Assembly: GCA_963824345.1 (NCBI GenBank)
Contig: CAWGOZ010000016.1
Coordinates: 372,001-436,000 of the forward strand
Source: Palsa-89 sp963824345
GTDB lineage: Bacteria; Acidobacteriota; Terriglobia; Bryobacterales; Bryobacteraceae
Reading direction: 5' to 3'
Length of the DNA: 64,000 bases
A program made the position numbers and the translations under genes. Under the pieces are notes generated by a model. It worked only from the letters and a program-made list of their open reading frames with translations. It ran no database searches and had not been told where the DNA came from. The first letter of the stretch is position 1. Every line of letters starts with the position of its first letter. Shown in pieces: positions 52,392 to 60,872 of the stretch.

Positions 52392-53847
52392 CTTCATGCC
52401 CACGGGCACCGATTACCTGCGAGTTCTGCCCGAAATCATCATGACCGTGGCCGGCGCCTTGATCATGCTGCTGGAAGGCTTGCTGCGGGAAAACAAGAAG
52501 AGAAATCTCTCGGCGCTGACTTTCGTTGCCTTCGCCGCCGCTCTAGTAAGCGCCGTCGCCGCCAACGCCGATCCAGGGCTATCGTTTTCGAACATGCTGA
52601 TCGTGGATGGCTTCGCGACGTTCTTCCGCGTGCTCGTTATCGCGGTCGGCATCCTAAGTCTGTTATCCGCCACGCAATATCTCAAGCGTGAGCACGCCGA
52701 GTCTTCCGAGTATTACGCTTTGTTGCTCTTTTCCGTGACTGGCCAGTGCATCATGGCCACTGCTAACGAGCTGATCATGATTTTTATTGGCCTGGAGATC
52801 TCCTCCATCGCCACCTACGTTCTCGCGGGTTATCTTCGCGACGATAAGCGTAACAACGAAGCCGCCCTCAAATATTTCTTGCTTGGATCGTTCGCCACAG
52901 CTTTCCTGTTGTATGGCATCGCTTGGATTTACGGCACCACCGGCAGCACCAACCTCACCGCCATTCGCATCGCGCTGCTCACGCCCGGTTCGGAGCGCAA
53001 CGTCATCCTGGCCGGCACCGCGGCGGCGCTGATGTTCGTCGGATTCGCGTTTAAAGTCTCAGCCGTGCCATTCCAAATTTGGGCGCCCGACGTGTACCAA
53101 GGTGCGCCGGCGCCGGTGACCCTCTTCATGTCAGCCGGCCCCAAAGCCGTCGCGTTCGCCGTCTTCCTGCGCGTATTCATGACGGCCTTTGGACCGATCA
53201 CCAGCCGCTGGGAGCCGTTCGTATGGGCCTCGGCTCTGCTCACGATGATCATGGGGAACTTCGCCGCGCTGATGCAGAACAACATCAAGCGGCTGCTGGC
53301 CTACAGTTCCATCGCGAACGCCGGCTATATCATGGTTGCGATTGCCGCCCACAGTCCAGTCGGCGTTGCTGCCGCCATGTTCTATCTGGCGGCCTATTCG
53401 TTCATGAACATTGGCGCCTTCGCCGTGGTCACGCATTTCTCGCGGCAAGGCGAGAAGTTCGTCAATGTGGAAGATCTCGCGGGGCTCGGCTGGAAGCAGC
53501 CAGTGACAGCGGCGCTGTTCTCCATTTTTCTGCTCTCGCTGATTGGCGTGCCGCTCACAGGTGGATTCTTCGGGAAGTTTTACATTTTCAAAGCCGCGCT
53601 CGATGCGAACCTGGTGTGGCTCACTGTGCTCGGCTTGCTGAATAGCGCCGTGGCCGCTTACTACTATCTCCGCATTTTGGTGGTGATGTATATGAAGGAG
53701 CCCGGCGAGGCGACGCTTTCTCTGCAACCCGTAGGCATGGGTATCGGTGCAACTCTCTGGGTTGCGGCGCTAGGAACCCTGGTGCTCGGGATCTTCCCGT
53801 CGGTGGTGTTGAATTTCGCTACGGCTTCGAGCGCGCTGGTAAAGTAG
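52381..53847 (+). CDS. nuoN: NADH-quinone oxidoreductase subunit N
   Basis: This 488-residue ND2-type proton channel subunit is started at the ATG at 52381 inside the nuoM end. Signature segments are GLEISSIATYVLAGYLRDDK, FKVSAVPFQIWAPDVYQGAP and the VTLFMSAGPKAVAFAVFLRV block. The 3' end overlaps convergent obgE by 29 bp and closes the operon. Confidence 0.95.
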   Translation: MPANFMPTGTDYLRVLPEIIMTVAGALIMLLEGLLRENKKRNLSALTFVAFAAALVSAVAANADPGLSFSNMLIVDGFATFFRVLVIAVGILSLLSATQYLKREHAESSEYYALLLFSVTGQCIMATANELIMIFIGLEISSIATYVLAGYLRDDKRNNEAALKYFLLGSFATAFLLYGIAWIYGTTGSTNLTAIRIALLTPGSERNVILAGTAAALMFVGFAFKVSAVPFQIWAPDVYQGAPAPVTLFMSAGPKAVAFAVFLRVFMTAFGPITSRWEPFVWASALLTMIMGNFAALMQNNIKRLLAYSSIANAGYIMVAIAAHSPVGVAAAMFYLAAYSFMNIGAFAVVTHFSRQGEKFVNVEDLAGLGWKQPVTAALFSIFLLSLIGVPLTGGFFGKFYIFKAALDANLVWLTVLGLLNSAVAAYYYLRILVVMYMKEPGEATLSLQPVGMGIGATLWVAALGTLVLGIFPSVVLNFATASSALVK

Positions 53848-54853
53848 CTTCGCCTTCGAGAGTCTTCGCCAGAAACTGCCCCAAACCGTATTTGAGGTTC
53901 TCAATCCCTTGCCCGGTCACGCTGGATATCTCATAAAACGGCAGATGCTTCGCGGCGGCTAAAGCCCGCAGTTTTTCGATTCGCGCGGGATCCTGCGCAA
54001 CATCCACCTTGGACGCCACCACAAACATCGGCTTTCGGACTAGATCCGCGTTGAAGCCTTCCAACTCCTCCATCACGACCCGAAAATCATCGGCCGGATC
54101 GCGCCCCGTGGCTTCGGAAACGTCCACCAGGTGAACCAGTAAACGCGTCCGCTCGATATGCCGCAAAAACTGGACGCCCAGGCCGTGTCCCAGATGAGCG
54201 CCCTCAATCAGGCCCGGAATATCGGCCACGACGAACGTCTCATCGCCTACGCTGACCACTCCCAGGTTCGGTTCGAGCGTGGTAAAAGGATAGTCGGCGA
54301 TCTTGGGCCGCGCGGCCGAGATCCGCGAGATCAGCGTCGACTTGCCGGCGTTCGGGAACCCCACCAGCCCAACATCGGCGAGCAGCTTCAGTTCCAGCCG
54401 CAGCCGCTTTTCTTCGCCCGAATGGCCAGGCTCGTGCTCGGTGGGGGCTTGATGGGTGGACGTTGCGAAGTGCTGATTGCCGCGTCCGCCCCGGCCGCCG
54501 CGAGCAATGACGAAGCGCTCGCCGGCGTGGGCGAAATCATGCAGCAGTTCGCCCGTATTGTCGTCGTAGACCACGGTCCCCACCGGTACCGGAACGTCCT
54601 TGGACGCTCCGTCGCGGCCCGTGCGCTGGCTGCCTTCTCCATGCCTTCCCCGCTCGGCCTCGTGCTCGGGATTAAAACGAAAATGCAGCAGCGTGTTGTG
54701 GTGTTCGCTCGCGACAAAAACTATGTCGCCGCCCCGCCCTCCATCGCCGCCGCTCGGTCCGCCCCGCGGAACGAACTTCTCGCGCCGGAACGCCAGGCAG
54801 CCATTGCCGCCGTCGCCCGCCTTCACGCGGATACGTACTTCATCAATAAACAT
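53819..54853 (-). CDS. obgE: GTPase Obg/CgtA
   Basis: This 344-residue ribosome-associated GTPase has the glycine-rich Obg fold at the N-terminus (FIDEVRIRVKAGDGGNGCLA and FRREKFVPRGGPSGGDGGRG). The G domain has G1 GFPNAGKSTLISRISAARPK, switch DYPFTTLEPNLGVV and G3 VADIPGLIEGAH. The C-terminal extra domain of some relatives is short. It follows rplU and rpmA on the same strand, the standard bacterial order. Confidence 0.97.
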   Translation of the reverse strand: MFIDEVRIRVKAGDGGNGCLAFRREKFVPRGGPSGGDGGRGGDIVFVASEHHNTLLHFRFNPEHEAERGRHGEGSQRTGRDGASKDVPVPVGTVVYDDNTGELLHDFAHAGERFVIARGGRGGRGNQHFATSTHQAPTEHEPGHSGEEKRLRLELKLLADVGLVGFPNAGKSTLISRISAARPKIADYPFTTLEPNLGVVSVGDETFVVADIPGLIEGAHLGHGLGVQFLRHIERTRLLVHLVDVSEATGRDPADDFRVVMEELEGFNADLVRKPMFVVASKVDVAQDPARIEKLRALAAAKHLPFYEISSVTGQGIENLKYGLGQFLAKTLEGEATLPARSKP

Positions 54854-54894
54854 GGATTCGGGCCTGTTCAGCCCCGAGGCTGCGATGGGAAGGA

Positions 54895-55152
54895 CTATTC
54901 GGCGGCTTGGATGCTGATGAACTTGCCAAAACGGCCGCGATCGCGAAACACCACGATGCCGGGCACCTTCGCAAACAGCGTGTCATCCTTGCCGCGGCCG
55001 ACGTTTTCGCCGGGCTTAAAGATGGTGCCGCGCTGCCGCACCAGAATCGACCCGCCCGTCACCGTTTCTCCGCCGAATCGTTTGACGCCCAGACGTTGGG
55101 CATTCGAATCGCGCCCGTTCTTGGAACTGCCTAAACCTTTTTTATGCGCCAT
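54895..55152 (-). CDS. rpmA: 50S ribosomal protein L27
   Basis: This 85-residue protein begins AHKKGLGSSKNGRDSNAQRL and continues GGSILVRQRGTIFKPGENVG. L27 reaches the peptidyl transferase centre of the large subunit. The N-terminus has no extra cleavable leader, as is normal outside Firmicutes. Confidence 0.98.
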   Translation of the reverse strand: MAHKKGLGSSKNGRDSNAQRLGVKRFGGETVTGGSILVRQRGTIFKPGENVGRGKDDTLFAKVPGIVVFRDRGRFGKFISIQAAE

Positions 55153-55171
55153 ATGAAATCTCCGCCGGAGG

Positions 55172-55483
55172 CTATGCCAGAATCTCGCTGACCTTCACCT
55201 GCGTATAGTTCTGCCGGTGGCCGATGGTGCGCTTGTACTGCTTCTTGCGCTTGAACTTGAACACGATTATTTTGTCTCCGCGGCCATGTTCGGAGATGGT
55301 GCCTTTCACCCGAGCGCCGGCCACGGCAGCGCCAGCCGCCACTTCGTTGGCATCGTTCACAACGGCCAGCACGCGGCCGAACTCGATCTCCGCGCCCACT
55401 TCGCCGGGTAGAGTTTCCACTTTCACAAGGTCGCCCGGCGCGACGCGGTATTGCTTCCCGCCAGTCTCAATTACTGCGTACAT
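55172..55483 (-). CDS. rplU: 50S ribosomal protein L21
   Basis: This 103-residue protein opens YAVIETGGKQYRVAPGDLVK and ends with GHRQNYTQVKVSEI, both diagnostic of L21. It contains KFKRKKQYKRTIGHRQ for rRNA binding. It heads rplU-rpmA-obgE and has a good promoter upstream. Confidence 0.98.
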   Translation of the reverse strand: MYAVIETGGKQYRVAPGDLVKVETLPGEVGAEIEFGRVLAVVNDANEVAAGAAVAGARVKGTISEHGRGDKIIVFKFKRKKQYKRTIGHRQNYTQVKVSEILA

Positions 55484-55561
55484 AACTATCCTTCAAAGGT
55501 TCTTAAATGTGGATTCATCAAGCGGACACTCCAGCGATTTCTACTGGGGCCGCAAACCTTA

Positions 55562-55591
55562 ATAATACAGCATGTTGCGCTCATTCTGCAA
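55562..55591 (-). promoter_or_regulatory. Probable sigma-70 promoter of rplU-rpmA-obgE
   Basis: On the minus strand TTGCAG (55591-55586) and TATTAT (55567-55562) are separated by 18 bp, about 78 bp before the rplU start. This fits a housekeeping promoter; the remaining leader could hold a ribosomal-protein control site, but none is recognisable. Confidence 0.5.
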
Positions 55592-55669
55592 ACCAGCCCA
55601 GCGTACGGTAGAATCTGGTGTGGATTGGAGGACCGGCTGCGTTCCGCCTCCGCCGTCCCGTCGCGCCTA

Positions 55670-57511
55670 ATGAATCTCGACGGCATTCGCGTCCTTCTGG
55701 TGGAAGATAACCCCGGCGACGCGCGCCTATTCACGGAGCTGCTTCGCGATGCCGGAGCAAGCCAGTTGCGAATGGTCCAGGTGGATCGTCTGGCGGCCGC
55801 GCTCGATCGCCTGAAGCGCGAGCCGTTTGACGTCATGCTGCTGGATCTCTCGCTTCCGGACGCCAACGGACTCGATACGCTGGAACGCGCCCACGCTCAA
55901 GCACCCAAGACTCCCATCGTCGTTCTTACCGGACACGATGATGAAGCGCTGGCCGTCCGGGCCGTCCGCGCCGGCGCTCAGGACTACTTGGTCAAGGGGC
56001 ACATTGATGGCCAGCTGCTGGTCCGGTCCATCCGGTACGCGTCCGAGCGCGGCCGCGCGATCGAGGCGCTGGAACGCCGGGAGCAGCATTACCGGTCCCT
56101 GATCGAACATTCGCTCGACTTGATTAGCATCTTGAATCTGGACGGAACCATCCGCTATGCGAGTCCTTCGCACGAGCGGCTGCTCGGCCACCATCTGGAC
56201 CAATTGGTCGGTAAGAACGTGCTGTCGTTCGTGCATCCCGACGACCAGGCCCGCTTTGAAGCCGCGCTCCTCGAAGGCACTAACGGACCTCCGGTAGAGT
56301 GCCGCGTCCATCATAGTGACGGATCGTGGCGCGTGCTCGAATCGTTTTCGCGCGATCTGTCGCACGTTGCAGGCGTCAATGGAATGGTGGTGAACGCGCG
56401 CGACATTACCGAGCGCAAACGCCTGGAAGAGCAGCTCCATCATTCGCGCCGATTGGAAGCGGTGGGACGCCTGGCGGGCGGCGTGGCCCACGACTTTAAC
56501 AACCTGCTCATGGTCATTAACGGCTACTCGCACATGTTGCTGGACGCCATGCATGCCGGCGATCCGGCGCGCCTGGATCTCGAACAGGTGGTCAAGGCCT
56601 CTGAACGCGCTACCGATCTTACGCGCCAATTGCTTGCCTTCAGCCGGCGGCAAGGAGTCCGCTCTTCGCTGGTCGACCTCAATGCACTGGTGCGCGAAAT
56701 GGATCGCATGTTGCGCCGCATGCTGGGCCCCGATATTGAGTTCACGGTTCTGCTGGCGCCGGAATTGAACGCCGTGCGCGCGGATCCCGGCCAGATTGAG
56801 CAAGTGATCTTGAATATGGTGGTGAATGCCAGGGACGCTATGCCCGGCGGCGGCAAGCTGCTTCTTGAAACCAGGAATGCGGGCACTCCGGCGCGCGACA
56901 CGGTCGCTCTCTCTATCAGCGATACCGGCATCGGCATGGACGCACAGGTGCTCTCCCGCATCTTCGAGCCGTTCTTCACCACGAAAGAACAAGGCACGGG
57001 ACTGGGGCTTGCTACCAGCTACGGAATCATTCAGGAAAACGGCGGAGACATTCGGGTGGAATCGACGCTGGGCCAGGGCACCACGTTCCGCATTGAACTT
57101 CCGGCGGCGGCTCAGTCCGCCGATGATCTCGAGCCCCCCTCCGCGAGGAATGTAGCGAGCGGGACCGAGACGATACTCCTGGTAGAAGACGAAGACAGTG
57201 TGCGGCGCGTAGTGGAGACAATGCTCAAGCGGCATGGCTACAACGTCCTGTCATCCGCTTCGCCCAAGGACGCTCTAGCGGCGGCCGGTGGGCACGACGG
57301 AACGATTGACCTGTTGATTACGGATATAGTTATGCCCGGGTTGAGCGGCCGCAAGATGGCCGAGTGTCTGGCGGAGAGCCGGCCGGACATGAAAGTTCTG
57401 TATGTCTCCGGCTACGGGGATGCCAGCTTATCCCAAAACGACGCCCATTTCTTACAGAAGCCGTTTTCGACCGACGAGCTGGCCGCCAAGATCCGTGAAA
57501 TGCTCAAGTGA
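55670..57511 (+). CDS. Hybrid histidine kinase (REC-PAS-HisKA-HATPase-REC)
   Basis: This protein of about 613 residues is started at the ATG at 55670. Its domains in order are a receiver (DGIRVLLVEDNPGDARLF; phosphoacceptor Asp in VMLLDLSLPDANG) and a PAS (YRSLIEHSLDLISILNLDGT). Next come a HisKA H-box (RLAGGVAHDFNNLLMVINGY) and an ATPase domain (N box VVNARDAMPGG, DTGIGMD, FEPFFTTKEQGTGLGLATSY). A C-terminal receiver ends it (TILLVEDEDSVRRVVETMLK; Asp in LLITDIVMPGLSG). It has no membrane segment. Its stop overlaps the Cas6-like gene by four bases, an unusual pairing for a two-component kinase. Confidence 0.93.
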   Translation: MNLDGIRVLLVEDNPGDARLFTELLRDAGASQLRMVQVDRLAAALDRLKREPFDVMLLDLSLPDANGLDTLERAHAQAPKTPIVVLTGHDDEALAVRAVRAGAQDYLVKGHIDGQLLVRSIRYASERGRAIEALERREQHYRSLIEHSLDLISILNLDGTIRYASPSHERLLGHHLDQLVGKNVLSFVHPDDQARFEAALLEGTNGPPVECRVHHSDGSWRVLESFSRDLSHVAGVNGMVVNARDITERKRLEEQLHHSRRLEAVGRLAGGVAHDFNNLLMVINGYSHMLLDAMHAGDPARLDLEQVVKASERATDLTRQLLAFSRRQGVRSSLVDLNALVREMDRMLRRMLGPDIEFTVLLAPELNAVRADPGQIEQVILNMVVNARDAMPGGGKLLLETRNAGTPARDTVALSISDTGIGMDAQVLSRIFEPFFTTKEQGTGLGLATSYGIIQENGGDIRVESTLGQGTTFRIELPAAAQSADDLEPPSARNVASGTETILLVEDEDSVRRVVETMLKRHGYNVLSSASPKDALAAAGGHDGTIDLLITDIVMPGLSGRKMAECLAESRPDMKVLYVSGYGDASLSQNDAHFLQKPFSTDELAAKIREMLK

Positions 57512-58314
57512 CGTTCGATCTCGAGGCCTGCCGGTTGCACTGCGCCGCGCGCGATGCCATTCACTTTCCACCCGGACAAGCCGGCAACGTGCTGCGGGGC
57601 GCGCTTGGGATCGCCCTTCGCAAGATCGCGTGTGCGGAGGACTACGCGCGCATCTTCGAGCCGGCATCCGCTGCATTAGCGGCCGGCACGGGGCCCAGTG
57701 GATTGGCCGACTGGCCGCGACCCTTCGTGATCCGCGCGGCGCCTCTGGACGGGCGAACCATCGAGCCGGGTCAGCGGTTTTGCTTCGGCCTGCACTTGTT
57801 CAATACGCGCGAACCGGCGCTCCATCACTTCACCCGTGCCTTTGGCGAGTGGGCTCACTTGCTCTCGGCAGAGCGCTCACGGGTGGTGGTTGATCTGAGC
57901 CCTGGAAGCGCGCCGGTCTCCCGCATCCGAGTGGAATTTCAAACACCCACGGAATTAAAGACCGCCGCCGGCGTTGGGACCGCCGAGTTTCCGGCGTTAT
58001 TGGCGCGCGCGCGCGATCGCCTGAGCACTTTGCGCAGCCTCTACGGCGCGGGACCGTTGGACATAGACTTTCGCGAACTGGCTGAACGCGCACGATCCGT
58101 GAAGACCGTGCGCCGCGAGTTGCACCGCGTCGGGATCGAACGGCGCAGCAGCCGCACTGGACAGCGCCACGGCATCGGAGGTTTCATCGGCATCGCTGAA
58201 TACGAAGGCGATCTGGCCGAGTTCCTGCCTTATCTCGAAGCGGCACACTGGACCGGCGTCGGCCGCCACTGCACCTGGGGAAACGGCCAGATCCACACGG
58301 ACATTCTGGCGTGA
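57508..58314 (+). CDS. cas6: Cas6-like endoribonuclease (RAMP), stand-alone
   Basis: This 268-residue protein begins with GTG overlapping the kinase stop. It has the Cas6 layout. Near residues 27-38 is NVLRGALGIALRK, and near 144 FQTPTELKTAAG. The C-terminal RAMP fold shows GIGGFIGIAEYEGDLAEFLP (222-241), then the glycine-rich GVGRHCTWGNGQI (250-262). Cas6 proteins cut CRISPR precursor RNA at repeats. Many relatives have four Cys between residues 40 and 60; here only one is left (IACAEDYARIFEP). There is no array and no other cas gene in the window. It may be a relic, serve an array elsewhere, or act on another RNA. Confidence 0.72.
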   Translation: MTFDLEACRLHCAARDAIHFPPGQAGNVLRGALGIALRKIACAEDYARIFEPASAALAAGTGPSGLADWPRPFVIRAAPLDGRTIEPGQRFCFGLHLFNTREPALHHFTRAFGEWAHLLSAERSRVVVDLSPGSAPVSRIRVEFQTPTELKTAAGVGTAEFPALLARARDRLSTLRSLYGAGPLDIDFRELAERARSVKTVRRELHRVGIERRSSRTGQRHGIGGFIGIAEYEGDLAEFLPYLEAAHWTGVGRHCTWGNGQIHTDILA

Positions 58315-58325
58315 GGCCGCTTGCA

Positions 58326-59579
58326 TCACCGCGGCTCGACGGTCATGCGCAGCCCGCCTTTTACGCGGAGCGTGATCAACGGCAGCGGCTCGGCGCGCTG
58401 GCCGGGCGCCAGGCGCAATTTCCACTTCTGCGCGATGGCTGCCATCACGATTACGCCCTCCATCCAGGCGAAGCGTTCTCCGATGCATACGCGGGCGCCT
58501 CCGCCAAACGGAAAGTACGAGAACTTCGGGCGTCCCTCGCGAGCTTGCGCCGTCCACCGGCCGGGGTCGAATTTCTCGGGATCGTCAAACCAGCGCGCAT
58601 CGCGCTGCACCAGGTACGGGCTAAGAATGCAAATCGATTTCGCCGGAATTTCAAAGCCGCCTAATTCAAACGGGCCCACCGCCATGCGGCCAATGGCCCA
58701 GGCCGGCGGATACAACCGCAGCGCCTCGGCGAGAACCATTTCGGCGTAGCGCAGCTCGGCAACGTCGGCCAACTCGGGTGCCCGGCCGCGGAGCACCTGG
58801 TCAATCTCGGCGTGCAGGCGGCGCTCCACCTCGGGATGTTGCGATAACAAATACCAAGTCCACGTCAGCGCGTTCGCCGTGGTCTCATGGCCGGCCAGGA
58901 ACAAGGTCAGCGCCTCATCGCGCGCTTCCTCATCGCTCATACGCGCGCCGTCTTTCTCCTCGTCCTGTGCGAATAAAAGCATCGACAGCAGATCGCCCGT
59001 GTCCTTTCCGCTGGTGCGGCGCTCCCGAATCAACCCGTAGATGGTGGCATCCAAGCGCGCCCGCGCCTTCTCGAAGCGGCGCACGTAGGGCAGCGGCAGC
59101 TTCTCCATATACTCGGAGAACGGCAGCAGCAACAGGCGGAACATCTGGAGAACAGTGGTCATGGCCTCGCCGATTTCCGAGGCTTCCGATTGCACATCCG
59201 CGCTGAACAAAGTTTTCGCCACAACCGACAGCGTCAAATGCGGCATTTCGGTGGAAATATCCAGAGTGCTTCCAGCTTGCCAGCGCTCGCGCCACCGCAC
59301 CGCGCATTCGCTCATGGCCGCGGCATAACCCGCCAGCCTTTCGCGATGAAACGCGGGCTGGACTAATCTTCGTTGTCGGAGGTGGTGTTGTCCTTCGCTG
59401 GTGAGCAATCCTTCGCCCAGCAGCACCTTGGCGCGCTGCAGCGCCCGGCTCTTGATGAAGTTGCCTTGATTTGCGACCAGAATCTCGCGAACATAATCCG
59501 GATGATTCACCAGATACATATGCTGGCGCACTACTCGAAAGTAGACCAGATCGCCGTACTCGCGCACCGCTCGGGTCAA
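58326..59579 (-). CDS. Cytochrome P450, N-terminus extends upstream of the only standard start
   Basis: At least 417 residues are encoded. The I-helix oxygen motif is LAGHETTANALTW, the K-helix ExxR lies in LAEALRLYPPAW, and the heme loop is FPFGGGARVCIGERFAWMEG with the thiolate Cys. These are complete, so the catalytic part is intact. TTG at 59579 is the first standard start in frame, but the same frame upstream reads RTSPGPKNAPIVGNLRPFRS, the normal proline-rich P450 N-terminus, back to about 59657 at the ispF stop, with no ATG, GTG or TTG. The start codon is either mutated or non-standard. No redox partner gene is adjacent; the substrate is unknown. Confidence 0.88.
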   Translation of the reverse strand: MTRAVREYGDLVYFRVVRQHMYLVNHPDYVREILVANQGNFIKSRALQRAKVLLGEGLLTSEGQHHLRQRRLVQPAFHRERLAGYAAAMSECAVRWRERWQAGSTLDISTEMPHLTLSVVAKTLFSADVQSEASEIGEAMTTVLQMFRLLLLPFSEYMEKLPLPYVRRFEKARARLDATIYGLIRERRTSGKDTGDLLSMLLFAQDEEKDGARMSDEEARDEALTLFLAGHETTANALTWTWYLLSQHPEVERRLHAEIDQVLRGRAPELADVAELRYAEMVLAEALRLYPPAWAIGRMAVGPFELGGFEIPAKSICILSPYLVQRDARWFDDPEKFDPGRWTAQAREGRPKFSYFPFGGGARVCIGERFAWMEGVIVMAAIAQKWKLRLAPGQRAEPLPLITLRVKGGLRMTVEPR

Positions 59580-59655
59580 GAATCCGAGCGGATTGGAGCG
59601 AAAAGGACGCAGGTTTCCGACGATGGGCGCGTTCTTCGGCCCGGGGGACGTCCGC

Positions 59656-60138
59656 TTACTGCCTGCACAGCAGCACCACGGCCTGCGCCTCGGCTGAGAG
59701 CCCTTCGCCTACCGGCCCCAGGCGCTCGGCGGTTTTGAATTTCACCGACACCTGGCCGGCATTGAGGCCCAGCGTCTCCGCCAGCTTCGCGCGAATCGGC
59801 ACGCGATACTCCTTCAACTTGGGACGTTCCAGAATCACGGTGGAATCGACGTTCGCGATCCGATACTCATTGGCGCTCACTAGATCGCGGGCGTGCCGCA
59901 AGAACATCAGGCTATTGCCGTCCTTCCAGCGCGGGTCCGTATCGGGGAAGTGCATGCCGATGTCGCCCAGCGCCAGCGCGCCCAGCAGCGCATCGGTGAT
60001 GGCGTGCGAAAGAATGTCGGCGTCGGAATGCCCTTCCAGTCCAAAATCCGAAGGAATCGCCACGCCGCCCAGAATCATCGGACGGCCTGGGACGATGCGA
60101 TGGACATCCCAGCCCTGGCCGATTCGAAAATCGCTCAA
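59656..60138 (-). CDS. ispF: 2-C-methyl-D-erythritol 2,4-cyclodiphosphate synthase IspF
   Basis: This 160-residue zinc enzyme of the MEP isoprenoid pathway has RIGQGWDVHRI (metal ligands), IPSDFGLEGHSDADILSHAI (metal and active site) and GDIGMHFPDTDPRWKD. It forms a trimer. It overlaps ispD by four bases, so the two steps are co-translated; their product feeds the prenyl synthase encoded at 18.6 kb. Confidence 0.96.
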   Translation of the reverse strand: MSDFRIGQGWDVHRIVPGRPMILGGVAIPSDFGLEGHSDADILSHAITDALLGALALGDIGMHFPDTDPRWKDGNSLMFLRHARDLVSANEYRIANVDSTVILERPKLKEYRVPIRAKLAETLGLNAGQVSVKFKTAERLGPVGEGLSAEAQAVVLLCRQ

Positions 60139-60860
60139 CTTTCTACTCGCACCGTCATTTCCTCGGCCAGAAACAGCCGCGCAAGGTCCATATCGGACGG
60201 CTTGGTGATCTTCAAATTGCGATCACTGCCGGGGACTACGCTCACTTCCACTTGATCCAGGCGTTCCACCAGGCTGGATTCGTCGGTGCCGGCGAAGCCA
60301 TCCTCGCGCGCTCTGGCGAACGCAGTCTTCAGCAGATCGAAACGGAACACTTGCGGCGTCTGCGCCAAAATCAGTCGCTCGCGCGGAATGGTCTGACGGA
60401 TTTTGTTGCGATGCACTTGCTTGACGGTATCCACCGGTACGATGCCGACGATAGCGGCGCCGGTTCCCTCGGCTTCGGCGAATACTTTCTCCAGAACGCT
60501 GTGTTCGATGAATGGCCGCACGGCGTCGTGCACCGCCACCAGCTCGGTGCCGCTTCCCAATGTAGCCAGCGCATTCTCCACCGATGCCTGCCGGCTGTCG
60601 CCGCCTTCCACCACGCGTACCGGCTTGGCGAATTTTTCGACGCGCAGGAGTTCGCGAACCCAGTCCATATCTTCGGCTCGCAGCGCGACCACGATTTCAG
60701 CCACCGCCGGCGACGAGGCAAACTTCCGGATGGTGTGCAGCAGGATCGGCGACCCGTCCAGCAGCATGAACTGCTTGCGGCTGGTGCCCGCCTTTTCGGG
60801 GACGGCTCGCCCCATGCGCGTTCCCAGCCCGGCGGCTGGAAGAATAACGGAAACTTTCAT
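60135..60860 (-). CDS. ispD: 2-C-methyl-D-erythritol 4-phosphate cytidylyltransferase IspD
   Basis: This 241-residue protein transfers CMP to MEP. It has the nucleotidyltransferase start VILPAAGLGTRMGRAVPEKA, the signature LVAVHDAVRPFI and QTPQVFRFDLLKTAF with TDESSLVERLDQVEVSVVPG. It is 12 bp downstream of the YacL-like gene. Confidence 0.96.
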   Translation of the reverse strand: MKVSVILPAAGLGTRMGRAVPEKAGTSRKQFMLLDGSPILLHTIRKFASSPAVAEIVVALRAEDMDWVRELLRVEKFAKPVRVVEGGDSRQASVENALATLGSGTELVAVHDAVRPFIEHSVLEKVFAEAEGTGAAIVGIVPVDTVKQVHRNKIRQTIPRERLILAQTPQVFRFDLLKTAFARAREDGFAGTDESSLVERLDQVEVSVVPGSDRNLKITKPSDMDLARLFLAEEMTVRVES

Positions 60861-60872
60861 GCCAGTGCTCGT

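Noticed and set aside
57000..60000. CRISPR array next to the Cas6-like gene
   Set aside because: No regularly spaced repeats are visible on either side.
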